Positions 1 to 8,131 are shown, numbered from the stretch's first letter. The stretch is 35,064 bases of DNA from Pseudomonadota bacterium (GCA_030535425.1 JAUNHQ010000001.1:102229-137292), one strand, 5' to 3'. Notes: generated by a model from the sequence alone, not told the origin. Numbers and translations are program-made.

Positions 1-1612
1 AGTCTTCTCTGATCGAGGTTCCCAGATATCTCGTGGCTTTGACGTACCAGGCGGCCACCAGGTCGAGCAGGCCCGCGTTGTCGATACCAGCAAACACGGC
101 GCGGGTGTCGGCGCGCTGGGCGTCGTTCATGAACTTGGCGCCCACAAATGGCGGGTTGCCCAGCACATAGCTGCACCGGCTGGCAGGCAGCACGCTGTTC
201 CAGTCAAGCGTGAGGGCGTTGCCGTGCACGATGCGGGGGCTGGTGACCAGCGGGATGCGGGCAAAGTACAGGCCAAATTCTTCGCTGGCGCGCAGGTTCA
301 TCTGGTGGTCGATCAGCCACAGGGCCACCTGGGCGATCTGGGCGGGGAATTCCTCGATTTCGATGCCATAGAACTGATCGACGTTGACGCCGATGAGCTG
401 GTGCACGTCCACGCTTTGCTGGCCGGTGTGGCCTGCCAGGGCGGCGGCGGCGCGCAGCACGTCAAGTTCCAGCAGGCGCAGCTCGCGGTAGCTGATGACG
501 AGGAAGTTGCCGCAGCCGCAGGCGGGGTCGAAAAAGGTGAGGCGGCGCAGTTTTTTGTGAAAGTCGAACAGTTTGTTGCGCTGGCGTTTGGCTTTTTCAA
601 ATTCGGCGCGCAGCTCGTCCAGAAACAGCGGGCGGATGAGCTTGAGGATGTTTTCTTCGCTGGTGTAGTGCGCGCCCAGGTGGCGGCGGGCTTGCTCGTC
701 CATGATGGACTGGAACAGGCTGCCGAAGATGGCGGGGCTGATGGCCGACCAGTCGAGCGTGCAGGCATCCAGCAGGGAATTGCGGGTGGCGGTGTCAAAG
801 TCGGCAATGGGCAGGTATTCTGCGAACAGGCGGCCGTTGATGTAGGGGAAAGCGGCCAGTTGCTCGTCCAGGTTTTTGCTGCGCTGGCCTTCTGGGGTGT
901 TGAGCACCTGAAACAGTTGCGCCAGCCGGGGGCCCAGGTCGCTGCCGTCTACAGCGGTGCGCTCTTCAATGAAGGCCCGGAAAGCCTGGGCGGGCTGGAA
1001 GATGGCGGTGTCGTCGGCAAACAGGCAAAACAGCACGCGCACCAGCAGCACTTCAAGCGGGTGGCCGCTGTAGCCGGCTTTTTTCAGGGCGTCGTGCAGG
1101 CGGCCCATGCGTTCGGCGGCCTGGATGTTGACGGGGTTTTGCGGCTCAATGCGCTGGGCTTTGTAGCCCGCCACAAAGCCGAACAGGCGCACGTGTTTGT
1201 GCAGCTCGGCCAGGGCAAATTCGGTGTAGTGGCCGGTTTGGCCGCTGGCCAGTTCGTAGACGCGAAAGCGGGCAAAGTCGCTGACGATGATGATTTGGGG
1301 CAAATCCCGCTCGGCAATGCCGGCCAGGTAGTCGCTGGCCTGGGCAAAGGCTTTGTCCAGGTCTTTGCCACGGGACTTTTGTTCCACCAGCAGCATGCCG
1401 GGCCAGAAGAGATCGACAAAGCCGGTGGCGCCGCCGTGTTTTTTGACGTTGAGCTCAAAAGTGGCCACGCGCTTGTTGGTGATGCCGAAACACTCAAAAA
1501 AGTCGATCCAGAAGGGCTTGGCTTCGGAGTCTTCGTTGGCGGCGTCGGCCCAGCGGCGGCTGAAGGCCAGCGCGCGGGATTTGATTTCGTTCCAGGACAG
1601 AGGGGTTGGCAT
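1..1612 (-). CDS. Type IIL (MmeI-like) restriction-modification enzyme, 3' part outside the window
   Basis: The frame is open from an ATG at 1612 to the left edge (537 codons), so the C-terminal part, including the expected target-recognition domain, is not visible. It resembles MmeI-type single-chain enzymes that cut DNA and methylate adenine. An N-terminal PD-(D/E)XK nuclease is shown by D67 in GFVDLFWPG followed nine residues later by E77-Q78-K79. A helical linker follows, then methyltransferase motif I, FDPACGCGNFL, at about 361-371 and the adenine-methylase motif NPPF at 486-489. The stretch just after (AGLLDLVAAWYVKA) also fits the family. The gene is followed on the same strand by nothing visible, and cobD lies upstream. 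A long plus-strand frame over the same bases is a shadow. Family call firm; whether the full gene is intact cannot be judged. Confidence 0.9.
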   Translation of the reverse strand, partial: MPTPLSWNEIKSRALAFSRRWADAANEDSEAKPFWIDFFECFGITNKRVATFELNVKKHGGATGFVDLFWPGMLLVEQKSRGKDLDKAFAQASDYLAGIAERDLPQIIIVSDFARFRVYELASGQTGHYTEFALAELHKHVRLFGFVAGYKAQRIEPQNPVNIQAAERMGRLHDALKKAGYSGHPLEVLLVRVLFCLFADDTAIFQPAQAFRAFIEERTAVDGSDLGPRLAQLFQVLNTPEGQRSKNLDEQLAAFPYINGRLFAEYLPIADFDTATRNSLLDACTLDWSAISPAIFGSLFQSIMDEQARRHLGAHYTSEENILKLIRPLFLDELRAEFEKAKRQRNKLFDFHKKLRRLTFFDPACGCGNFLVISYRELRLLELDVLRAAAALAGHTGQQSVDVHQLIGVNVDQFYGIEIEEFPAQIAQVALWLIDHQMNLRASEEFGLYFARIPLVTSPRIVHGNALTLDWNSVLPASRCSYVLGNPPFVGAKFMNDAQRADTRAVFAGIDNAGLLDLVAAWYVKATRYLGTSIRED

Positions 1613-1671
1613 GGGTGGAAGGGAAACAGGGTTGGGCGCGGGGTGAAATTGGAATCATCGCTGCTTGCCAG

Positions 1672-1690
1672 CATGGCCGCGCGGGCCATG
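1672..1690. repeat. Short GC-rich inverted repeat between cobD and the restriction-modification gene
   Basis: CATGGCC and GGCCATG face each other across GCGCG in the 119-base gap downstream of cobD and upstream of the restriction-modification gene. No T-tract follows on the minus strand, so a rho-independent terminator is not convincing. It could be a protein-binding palindrome or incidental in GC-rich DNA. Confidence 0.3.
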
Positions 1691-1731
1691 GCGCATCAGC
1701 GCGGGGCTTTTTCCCATTTGTGCCGGGCCGT

Positions 1732-2829
1732 TCAGCAAGGCCATGCTTTCAGCGCCTCCACCAGCGCATCCTGCCCCTCAGGCGCCACCACCGCCAGGCG
1801 CACGTGGCCGGGCAGGCCAAAGCTGGCGCAGTCGCGCAGCTTGATGCCGCGCGCGCGCAGGGCAGGCAGCAGGTTTTTTAAGTCAAACAGGCCGTTTGCG
1901 CCCGTCTGGCGCGTGGGAGCAGCTACAAAAAAGTTAGCATCACTGGGCAGCACCTGCCAGCCCAGCCCGGCCAGCAAGGCGGTTTGGCGGGTTTTCCACT
2001 GGCGCAGGGTGGCGCGGCATTCGTGCAGCCAGTCGTGGGCGGCGATGCTGGCCCAGTGCTGAAGCAGGGCCACGCCGTGCGCGCCCACGGGCCAGGAGGG
2101 GCTAAGGGCCTGCACGCGGGCGAGCAAGGCGCTATCGGCCTGCGCGGGGGCAATGGCGTAGGCGGCGCGCACGCCAGTCAGGCCCAGGGCTTTGTTGGGG
2201 GTGATGAGGCGCCACACGCTGTCAAGCGTGGCGGCGGCCAGCGCGCAGGTGCCGGACAGGCGCAGGGGCGCGTAGGCTTGGTCGAGCACCAGGGTTTGGC
2301 CGGGCTGCAAGGCGGCGGCCAGCGCGGGCAGGCTGGCATCGGGCTGGCCTAGGGGGCTGGAAGGCTCGCACGCCCACAGCAGGGCGGCGCGGGGTGCGTC
2401 GGGTGTGGGGTGCAGGCCGCTGGCATGGGCGGCGCGGGCATAGTCGCCATAGGCGTGCGCGGGCAGCCAGACCTGGCCGGCGCCCTGCCCTGCGGCGGCG
2501 GCGTGCAGGGCCACGGCGGTGCTGATGCGCTGGATGAATTCGCTGCCGCTGGCGGCCAGCACGATGCGCTCAGGCGCGACGTGGTGCCAGGCGGCCAGCT
2601 GCACGCTGAGCTGGATGTAGGCCGGGTCGGGGTAGTGGCGCGCGTCGGCCTCGCGCAGCGCTTGCACGGCGGGGACATAGGGGCCGCAGGCGTTGGCGTT
2701 GGTGGACAAGTCCCACGCGGGCACACCCAGCGCGTCAGGCCCGCCGTGCAGGGCAGGCAGGGGGTGAAAGCTATGGTTTAGATAGCTGCTCGCGCTTGTC
2801 TGGTGCGCGCGAAAGGCGTTTTCTTGCAT
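1732..2829 (-). CDS. cobD: L-threonine-O-3-phosphate decarboxylase (cobalamin biosynthesis)
   Basis: This is a PLP-dependent aminotransferase-fold enzyme that makes (R)-1-amino-2-propanol phosphate, the side chain joined to cobyric acid by CbiB, whose gene is immediately upstream. It is 365 residues. The N-terminal HGGPDALG and DLSTNANACGP stretch is typical of the family. The PLP lysine is K213 in TPNKALGLTGVR, and the C-terminal GIKLRDCASFGLPGHVRL contains the substrate-carboxylate arginine. The ATG at 2829 lies 4 bases after the cbiB stop. Residues about 2-22 are encoded by one copy of the local dispersed repeat, and residues about 297-316 (after SDANFF) by a second copy. Both are in frame and absent from relatives as I recall them. 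The original start may have been altered by the first insertion. The gene is called cobC in the Pseudomonas naming scheme. Confidence 0.9.
   Translation of the reverse strand: MQENAFRAHQTSASSYLNHSFHPLPALHGGPDALGVPAWDLSTNANACGPYVPAVQALREADARHYPDPAYIQLSVQLAAWHHVAPERIVLAASGSEFIQRISTAVALHAAAAGQGAGQVWLPAHAYGDYARAAHASGLHPTPDAPRAALLWACEPSSPLGQPDASLPALAAALQPGQTLVLDQAYAPLRLSGTCALAAATLDSVWRLITPNKALGLTGVRAAYAIAPAQADSALLARVQALSPSWPVGAHGVALLQHWASIAAHDWLHECRATLRQWKTRQTALLAGLGWQVLPSDANFFVAAPTRQTGANGLFDLKNLLPALRARGIKLRDCASFGLPGHVRLAVVAPEGQDALVEALKAWPC
1883..1942 (-). repeat. Dispersed ~60-bp repeat, copy A, inside cobD
   Basis: Read on the minus strand it runs TGATGCTAA, a T-run, GTAGCTGCTCCCACGCGCC, AGACGGGCGCAAACGG. 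It aligns with the copy at 34100-34163 almost throughout. It lies entirely within the cobD frame and encodes about 20 residues between the conserved NFF and LPALRARGIKLRD stretches. Confidence 0.65.
2765..2826 (+). repeat. Dispersed ~60-bp repeat, copy B, at the 5' end of cobD
   Basis: On the plus strand it reads GCTATGGTTTAGATAGCTGC, then TCGCGCTTGTCTGG, then GCGCGCGAAAGGCG. This shares the GATAGCTGCTCGC core and the GCGC-AAA-GGC tail with the other copies. On the minus strand it is translated as the first residues of CobD. Confidence 0.7.
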
Positions 2830-2833
2830 CAGT

Positions 2834-3832
2834 CTATGCCCCGGCCAGCCACACACCCGCACCAATGGCGGCGCAGCACAGCAGCGTGGCGGCCAGCGCG
2901 CAGCGCGAGCCGATGGCGCAGGCGCGCAGGGTGTCGGCTGCGGTGGGGCTGCGGCCCTGGGGGTTGAGGGCGTACACGCCGGGCTTGCGCAAATGCACGC
3001 CCAGGCCAATGGCCATGGCGGCCATGGGCCAGCCGCTGTTGGGCGAAGGGGTGCGCACGGCTTCTTGCCGCAGCCGCCCCGGCCCCTGCGCGCCGCCCAG
3101 CAGGCGGATGAGCGCGGCGGTGATGCGCGCGGGCAGCCAGGCCAGCACATCGTCGGCCCGCGCGGCCCATTTGCCGGCCCAGGCCCAGTCGTGCCCGCCG
3201 CGCTCGCCGGGGTAGCCCCACATGGCATCGGCCGTGTTGGCCAGGCGAAACAGCGCCGCGCCGGGCAAGCCCAGCAGGGCCAGCCAGAACAGCGGGGCCA
3301 CCACCGAGTCGTTGAGGTTTTCGGCCAGGCTTTCAATGGCGCTTTCCCGCCCCTGGTGTTCGGTCAGGGCCGACACAACGCGGCGGAACCGGCGCGCCAC
3401 CAGCGCGCGGCCCGCCGCCACGCCGTGCTGGGTGAGTGCGCGCTCCACGGCCAGCACTTCGTCATGCAGCATGGCCCAGGCCATCAGGGGCTTGAAAAAC
3501 AAGGCCAGCGCCAGCGCAGCCAGCCACAGGGGCTGGGTCAGCACCCAGGCTTGCAGCAGCCAGGCCAGCGCAAACACCGCCGCCGCCGCGCCGCACCACG
3601 ACAGCGCCGCCATGCAAAAGATGCGCGCATCAGTCAGCACGCGCGGCTGCCCCACGCGCGGGGCCAGCCGCTGGCCCGCCCAGGCCAGCCAGCGCCCCAT
3701 CCACACCACGGGGTGCCAGCGCACGGGCGGCTCGCCCAACAGGCGGTCAATGGCCAGGGCAAAGGCGGGCACGCAGGCCAGCACAAGGGCGGCTTGTGTG
3801 TCGGCCGCCGTGACATAGAAGAAAAACGGCAT
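2834..3832 (-). CDS. cbiB: Adenosylcobinamide-phosphate synthase, membrane protein
   Basis: CbiB (CobD in Pseudomonas naming) condenses adenosylcobyric acid with aminopropanol phosphate in the inner membrane. The 332-residue protein has the family's opening LAIDRLLGEPPVRWHPVVWMGRW, several hydrophobic membrane segments and the conserved ESLAENLNDSVVAPLFW and NTADAMWGY stretches. The ATG at 3832 directly follows the stop codon of the small upstream gene (TGA-ATG), suggesting translational coupling. cobD follows 4 bases after its stop, so the three genes form one minus-strand unit. No cobalamin riboswitch was recognised upstream. Length and motifs are normal for the family. Confidence 0.95.
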   Translation of the reverse strand: MPFFFYVTAADTQAALVLACVPAFALAIDRLLGEPPVRWHPVVWMGRWLAWAGQRLAPRVGQPRVLTDARIFCMAALSWCGAAAAVFALAWLLQAWVLTQPLWLAALALALFFKPLMAWAMLHDEVLAVERALTQHGVAAGRALVARRFRRVVSALTEHQGRESAIESLAENLNDSVVAPLFWLALLGLPGAALFRLANTADAMWGYPGERGGHDWAWAGKWAARADDVLAWLPARITAALIRLLGGAQGPGRLRQEAVRTPSPNSGWPMAAMAIGLGVHLRKPGVYALNPQGRSPTAADTLRACAIGSRCALAATLLCCAAIGAGVWLAGA

Positions 3833-4135
3833 TCAAAACGCCTCGGTGGTGTTGCGTTTTCGGCGGCGGCGCGGGCGCACGCGGTAGGGACGGCGCCCGC
3901 AGCAGAGGCAGGCGTCTTCACCCGTGGTGCTGCGCACACTCTCCAGGGGACTGAGGCCGCAGCAGGGGCATTCCACGTCATCCATGTCTTGCCGCAGGAC
4001 GGGGGCAGATTTTTTGCGCCACATGTCTTCCAGCACCCAAACCGCACCCCAAAGCAGGATGAAAGGAGTCAGTAGAAAAACCAGTCCCGCCACAGCGATG
4101 AACGCCAGCAGCAGGTATGTCCAAACATCGCTCAT
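3833..4135 (-). CDS. Small membrane protein with a two-CxxC zinc-ribbon-like motif
   Basis: This is a 100-residue hypothetical protein. Residues about 7-35 form one or two hydrophobic membrane segments (YLLLAFIAVAGLVFLLTPFI and onward). The soluble tail contains ECPCCG and DACLCCG about 20 residues apart, which could bind one zinc ion in a ribbon-like fold. The protein ends in a very basic stretch (RPRRRRKR). Its stop codon directly abuts the cbiB start, so it is probably co-expressed with the cobalamin genes. I do not recognise a named family and the role is unknown. The conserved cysteine pattern and tight coupling argue that it is a real gene. bioB lies 38 bases upstream on the same strand. 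Confidence 0.7.
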   Translation of the reverse strand: MSDVWTYLLLAFIAVAGLVFLLTPFILLWGAVWVLEDMWRKKSAPVLRQDMDDVECPCCGLSPLESVRSTTGEDACLCCGRRPYRVRPRRRRKRNTTEAF

Positions 4136-4173
4136 GTCGCGGCCTGTCTGGCTGTTTGATTTGACCTGACGGG

Positions 4174-5241
4174 TTAGGACGCCGCTGCATCCAGCGCCGG
4201 CACGCCGGGCACGCCCGCGTGGGCGTACATGCCCAGCCGCTGCATGAGCTGGCGGTCGCCCTCCACTTCAGGATTGCCGGTGACCAGCAGTTTTTCGCCA
4301 TAGAAGATGCTGTTGGCCCCGGCCAGGTAGCACAGGGCTTGTACGGCTTCGCCCAGTTGCTGGCGGCCGGCGGACAGGCGCACGCGGGCGGTGGGCATGG
4401 TGATGCGGGCGGCGGCAATCATGCGCACGAATTCAAACGGGTCCAGATCGGGCTGATCGGCCAGCGGGGTGCCTTGCACTTTCACCAGGTGGTTGATGGG
4501 CACGCTTTCGGGCACTTCGGGCAGGTTGGCCAATTGGGCAATGAGGGCGGCGCGCTGGCGGCGGTTTTCGCCCATGCCGACGATGCCGCCAGAGCACACT
4601 TTGACACCGGCGCCGCGCACGCGGTCCAGCGTGTCCAGGCGGTCCTGGTAGTCGCGGGTGCTGATGATTTCGCCATAGAAGTCGGGCGCGCAGTCGAGGT
4701 TGTGGTTGTAGTAGTCCAGGCCCGCGTCGCGCAGGCGTTCGGCCTGGCCGTCGGCCAGCATGCCCAGGGTGACGCAAGCTTCCAACCCCACGCCTTTGAC
4801 GGTGCGCACCAGCTCGGCCACGGCGTCGATGTCGCGGTCTTTGGGGGCGCGCCAGGCCGCGCCCATGCAAAAGCGGGTGGCGCCGGCGGCCTTGGCGGCT
4901 TCGGCAGCTTTTTTCACTTCGCCGCTGGCCATGAGCTTTTCGGCTTTCACGCCAGTGTCGTAGTGCACGGACTGGGGGCAGTAGCCGCAGTCTTCAGGGC
5001 AGCCGCCGGTTTTGACACTGAGCAGCGTGGCCAACTCGACTTCGTTGGGGTCAAAGTGCTGGCGGTGCACCTGCTGGGCCTGCCACAGCAGGTCGTTGAA
5101 GGGCAGGTTCAGCAGGGCTTCGACCTGCTCCACGCGCCAGCGCGGGCTGTCGGCGGGCAAAGCAGCGGGCTGGGGGGCAAGGCGGCGGTGCAGGGTGATG
5201 GGGCGTTCACTGTCGGCTGGGTTCATGGCGTGGCTTGTCAT
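4174..5241 (-). CDS. bioB: Biotin synthase
   Basis: This radical-SAM enzyme inserts sulfur into dethiobiotin to form biotin. The 355-residue protein carries the [4Fe-4S] cluster motif with C81, C85 and C88 ([13 protein letters not shown]). Further family stretches are [46 protein letters not shown] and [17 protein letters not shown], so both the radical-SAM and the [2Fe-2S] parts are present. A start at 5241 or at the internal ATG at 5226 are both possible; neither has a strong ribosome-binding site. No other bio gene is visible here, so the pathway genes must lie elsewhere. It is divergent from the eptA-like gene across a 129-base gap. Confidence 0.97.
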   Translation of the reverse strand: MTSHAMNPADSERPITLHRRLAPQPAALPADSPRWRVEQVEALLNLPFNDLLWQAQQVHRQHFDPNEVELATLLSVKTGGCPEDCGYCPQSVHYDTGVKAEKLMASGEVKKAAEAAKAAGATRFCMGAAWRAPKDRDIDAVAELVRTVKGVGLEACVTLGMLADGQAERLRDAGLDYYNHNLDCAPDFYGEIISTRDYQDRLDTLDRVRGAGVKVCSGGIVGMGENRRQRAALIAQLANLPEVPESVPINHLVKVQGTPLADQPDLDPFEFVRMIAAARITMPTARVRLSAGRQQLGEAVQALCYLAGANSIFYGEKLLVTGNPEVEGDRQLMQRLGMYAHAGVPGVPALDAAAS

Positions 5242-5284
5242 CGTGAAAAAGCAAAACGTGCCGGCGTTTATAGCGCCTGCGGCC

Positions 5285-5303
5285 GCTTAAGAAAGCCTTA
5301 AGC
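5285..5303. promoter_or_regulatory. Inverted repeat in the bioB / eptA-like divergent region
   Basis: GCTTAAG and CTTAAGC form a perfect 7-bp inverted repeat around AAAGC, 44 bases upstream of bioB and 68 upstream of the eptA-like start. The position suits an operator, but I cannot assign a regulator and the call is tentative. Confidence 0.3.
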
Positions 5304-5370
5304 CACGCCGCGCACCATCGCCGCCCTGATTGACCGACCCGGGGCGGATGGCAAGCCGCTCAGCCCATAC

Positions 5371-7041
5371 ATGCTTTTATCCGTGAGAAACCGCCTGCTT
5401 CAGCCGCGCGGGCCGCTGAGCCTGATGCTGGGGCTGGCGCTGTGGTTCAGCCTGGCGTGCAACTGGCCGCTGTGGGCGGCGTTGTGGCGGCATGTGTCGG
5501 CGCGTGGCGCCTCGGGTGCGGCGGTGCTGGTCGCTGCGGCGGTGGCGGTCACGGCCTTGCAGTTTGCGCTGCTGGCCTTGCTGGCTTGGCGCCGCGTGGC
5601 GCGGCCTGCGGGTGCGCTGCTGGTGCTGGCGGCGGCCACGGCAGCAGCTTTCATGCTGCAATTTGGCGTGGTGATCGACGGCGGCATGATGACCAATGTG
5701 TGGCAAACCGATGCGCTGGAGGTCAAAGGCATTTTGAACGCGCGCTGGCTGCTGACGGTGCTGCTGCTGTCGCTGCCGCCGCTGTGGTGGCTGTGGCGCA
5801 CGCCCCTGGCCGCGCCAGCGCCTGGCCGCGCCTGGTGGCGCCCTGCCCTGCGCAATGGGCTGGCCATGCTGGGCGCGCTGGCCGTGGCCGTGCTGGCCGT
5901 GCTGCCGGTGTACAAGGATGCCGCCGCGCTGATGCGCAACGACAAAAGCCTGCGCTACCGCATCACCCCCAGCAATGCGGTGTACGCCACGGTCCAAAGC
6001 CTGCGCCCGCCCCAGTCGGCCAAGCCCCTGACCCCCGTGGGCGAGGACGCGCGCACCGCGCTGCCGCCCGGCGCGCGCCCGCGCCTGCTGGCGCTGGTGG
6101 TGGGTGAAACCGCCCGTGCCGACCATTTCAGCATCAACGGCTACGCCCGCGACACCACGCCCCAGCTGCGCCGCGACGACGTGCTGAGCTTTGCCGACGT
6201 CACCTCCTGCGGCACCAGCACCGCCGTGTCACTGCCTTGCATGTTCTCGCTGCAAGGGCGGCAGGCGCACCTGTCGGAAAAGCGCCGCATGGAAAACCTG
6301 CTGGACGTGCTGCAACGCGCCGGCTGGCGCGTGATGTGGCTGGAAAACCAGGCCGGCTGCAAGGGCGTGTGCGCTCGCATCCCGCGCTTTGACACAAAGC
6401 CTGCCGAACTACCCCCTGAGCTGTGCGCCAGCGACGGCGAATGCCAGGACCTGGCCATGCTGCACGGCCTGCCCCAGCGCGTGGCCCAGGCCATGCAGGC
6501 CGCCCAGGCCAGCCAGGCCCCTGGCGTGGTGGTGGTGCTGCACCAAATGGGCAGCCACGGGCCTGAATACTTTCGCCGCAGCGCCCCGGCGCTCAAAACC
6601 TTTCAGCCCGAATGCCGCCAGGCCGACTTGGGCGCGTGCGAGCGCGAGCACATCGTCAACGCCTACGACAACTCCATCCACGCCACCAGCGTGTTTCTGG
6701 CCCGCACGCTGGATTGGCTGCAAGCCGAGCAGGCGCGCTTTGACACCGCCATGCTGTATGTGTCCGACCACGGCGAATCGCTGGGCGAAAAGGGGCTGTA
6801 CCTGCACGGCATGCCCTGGGCGCTGGCCCCCCGCACGCAGACCCACGTGCCCGTGCTGGCCTGGTTTTCGCCCGCCTGGCTGGCCGCCCAGCCCATGCCG
6901 GCCACCTGCCTGAAAGCGCAAGCAGCCAAAGCCTGGACACACGACAACTACGCCCCCAGCGTGCTGGGCCTGCTGTCGGTGCAGACCCAGGTCTACGAAG
7001 GCGGGCTGGACATTTTTGCCCCTTGCCGCCAAGCCGCATGA
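5371..7041 (+). CDS. eptA: Lipid A phosphoethanolamine transferase, EptA/MCR-like
   Basis: The enzyme is predicted to move phosphoethanolamine from phosphatidylethanolamine to lipid A on the periplasmic face of the inner membrane, which lowers binding of cationic peptides such as polymyxins. The 556-residue protein has five hydrophobic segments in its first ~180 residues, then an alkaline-phosphatase-type domain. Zinc and catalytic sites are visible: E246 in VGETARADHF, the nucleophile threonine region TSCGTSTAVSLPC (about 278-290), and D466-H467 in SDHGESLGEKGLYLHG. Many cysteines in the soluble part suit disulfides. The stop overlaps the next gene's start by four bases. Intrinsic chromosomal homologues of this kind are common in the group, so no acquired resistance is implied. 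Confidence 0.93.
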   Translation: MLLSVRNRLLQPRGPLSLMLGLALWFSLACNWPLWAALWRHVSARGASGAAVLVAAAVAVTALQFALLALLAWRRVARPAGALLVLAAATAAAFMLQFGVVIDGGMMTNVWQTDALEVKGILNARWLLTVLLLSLPPLWWLWRTPLAAPAPGRAWWRPALRNGLAMLGALAVAVLAVLPVYKDAAALMRNDKSLRYRITPSNAVYATVQSLRPPQSAKPLTPVGEDARTALPPGARPRLLALVVGETARADHFSINGYARDTTPQLRRDDVLSFADVTSCGTSTAVSLPCMFSLQGRQAHLSEKRRMENLLDVLQRAGWRVMWLENQAGCKGVCARIPRFDTKPAELPPELCASDGECQDLAMLHGLPQRVAQAMQAAQASQAPGVVVVLHQMGSHGPEYFRRSAPALKTFQPECRQADLGACEREHIVNAYDNSIHATSVFLARTLDWLQAEQARFDTAMLYVSDHGESLGEKGLYLHGMPWALAPRTQTHVPVLAWFSPAWLAAQPMPATCLKAQAAKAWTHDNYAPSVLGLLSVQTQVYEGGLDIFAPCRQAA

Positions 7042-7826
7042 CCTTCCGCCTTTCCCGCCCTGCCTCTGGCGCTGCTTTTTCCCACGCGCTTGCCGCCAGC
7101 CCTGGCGCCTGGCAGCCTGCGCGGGTCTGGGCCATGCTGGCGCTGTGCCTGCTGCCCCTGCTGGCGTGGGAGGCCAGCGGGCTTGACCTGGCCCTGGCCC
7201 ACGCCATGGGCGGCAGCGCCAGCGGCTTTGCCCTGCGCGACAACGTCTGGCTCAGCAGCGTGTTGCACAGCGGCGCACGCCAGGCCGGGCTGGCCCTGGC
7301 CTTGGCGCTGGCGCTGGGCATTGCCTGGCCTTGGGGCATGCTGAAAGGGCTGACGCGCGCCGACCGCGTGTGGCTGCTGCTTTGCGTGGCGGCCTGCGCG
7401 CTCATGATCAGCCTGATCAAGCGCCACAGCGCCAGCAGCTGCCCCTGGAGCTTAAGCCCCTTTGGCGGCGCCTGGCCCTATGTGCCGCACTGGCGGCTGG
7501 GGCTGACCGACGGCGGGCCGGGCAACTGCTTTCCCGCCGGGCATGCGTCCACCGGCTTTGCTTTTTTTCCGCTGGTGTGGCTGATGCAGGCGCGCCACCG
7601 CCAGGGTGGGCGCTGGCTGCGGGCCGTGCTGGCCGTGCTGGCCGCCGGCCTGGGCCTGGGGCTGGTGCAGCAGTGGCGCGGCGCGCATTTCATGAGCCAC
7701 ACCCTGTGGACCGGCTGGTGCTGCGCAGCCTTCAGCCTGATGGGCTGGCAGGTGTATGAGGCGCTGCGCCAGCGCCGACTGCGGCAGTCACCCGCCCTGC
7801 CGGTTCAGGCCAGCCAGCCTTCCTGA
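7038..7826 (+). CDS. PAP2-family membrane phosphatase, likely acting on lipid A or undecaprenyl lipids
   Basis: This 262-residue membrane protein has the three PAP2 signature blocks in order. Motif 1 is in divergent form (KRHSASSCPW), motif 2 is PAGHASTGF and motif 3 is RGAHFMSHTLWT. About six hydrophobic segments flank them. The ATG at 7038 overlaps the stop of the phosphoethanolamine transferase gene (ATGA), indicating co-translation. Such pairs are known next to mcr/eptA genes, and the partner is thought to remove a phosphate from lipid A or from the carrier lipid; which one applies here cannot be read from sequence. Its last 22 bases overlap the end of the convergent small gene. Confidence 0.88.
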   Translation: MTFRLSRPASGAAFSHALAASPGAWQPARVWAMLALCLLPLLAWEASGLDLALAHAMGGSASGFALRDNVWLSSVLHSGARQAGLALALALALGIAWPWGMLKGLTRADRVWLLLCVAACALMISLIKRHSASSCPWSLSPFGGAWPYVPHWRLGLTDGGPGNCFPAGHASTGFAFFPLVWLMQARHRQGGRWLRAVLAVLAAGLGLGLVQQWRGAHFMSHTLWTGWCCAAFSLMGWQVYEALRQRRLRQSPALPVQASQPS

Positions 7827-8092
7827 AACGCAAGGGCCACGAAGAAAAAGAGCATGGTGGCACTGCCGCTGATGATTGCAGCGCGATCCAGGTCAACCAG
7901 CAGGGCCAGCCTTGTATCGGCATGGCCTTGGCGCTGCAATGCCCGGATGTGGCGCAGCTTTTGCCTGTTCGATCCGGGCACGCCGGGCAAGCGGGTTTTC
8001 AAAAGGCGGTCCAGAACACATGTCAGCACGAAACTGACGACCATGCCCAGCAGGCAACCAAGGGTCAAAAAAGCCGTCACACCGCTGTTCAT
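7805..8092 (-). CDS. Small membrane protein of unknown function
   Basis: This 95-residue frame starts at an ATG at 8092; an in-frame start 24 bases further up is less likely. It has a hydrophobic N-terminal helix (about residues 3-30), a short basic/polar loop (RLPGVPGSNRQKLRHIRALQ) and a second hydrophobic helix (about 68-88). I recognise no family. It converges on and overlaps the PAP2 gene by 22 bases. The two-helix pattern with a soluble middle is more protein-like than the random frames around it, but support is moderate. Confidence 0.55.
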   Translation of the reverse strand: MNSGVTAFLTLGCLLGMVVSFVLTCVLDRLLKTRLPGVPGSNRQKLRHIRALQRQGHADTRLALLVDLDRAAIISGSATMLFFFVALAFQEGWLA

Positions 8093-8131
8093 GTGCCTTC
8101 CCACTGTGCCTGCCAAGGCGTTCCGTTTGCC

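Noticed and set aside
224-2062. Long plus-strand open frame of about 610 codons opposite the restriction-modification gene and cobD
   Set aside because: The minus strand has clear protein motifs (DPACGCGNF, NPPF, the PLP lysine region); the plus-strand product is a low-complexity G/A/Q/V-rich shadow typical of GC-rich DNA.
2834-4173. Possible cobalamin riboswitch for the cobD-cbiB unit
   Set aside because: No B12-box-like sequence or suitable leader was found; upstream genes are tightly packed.
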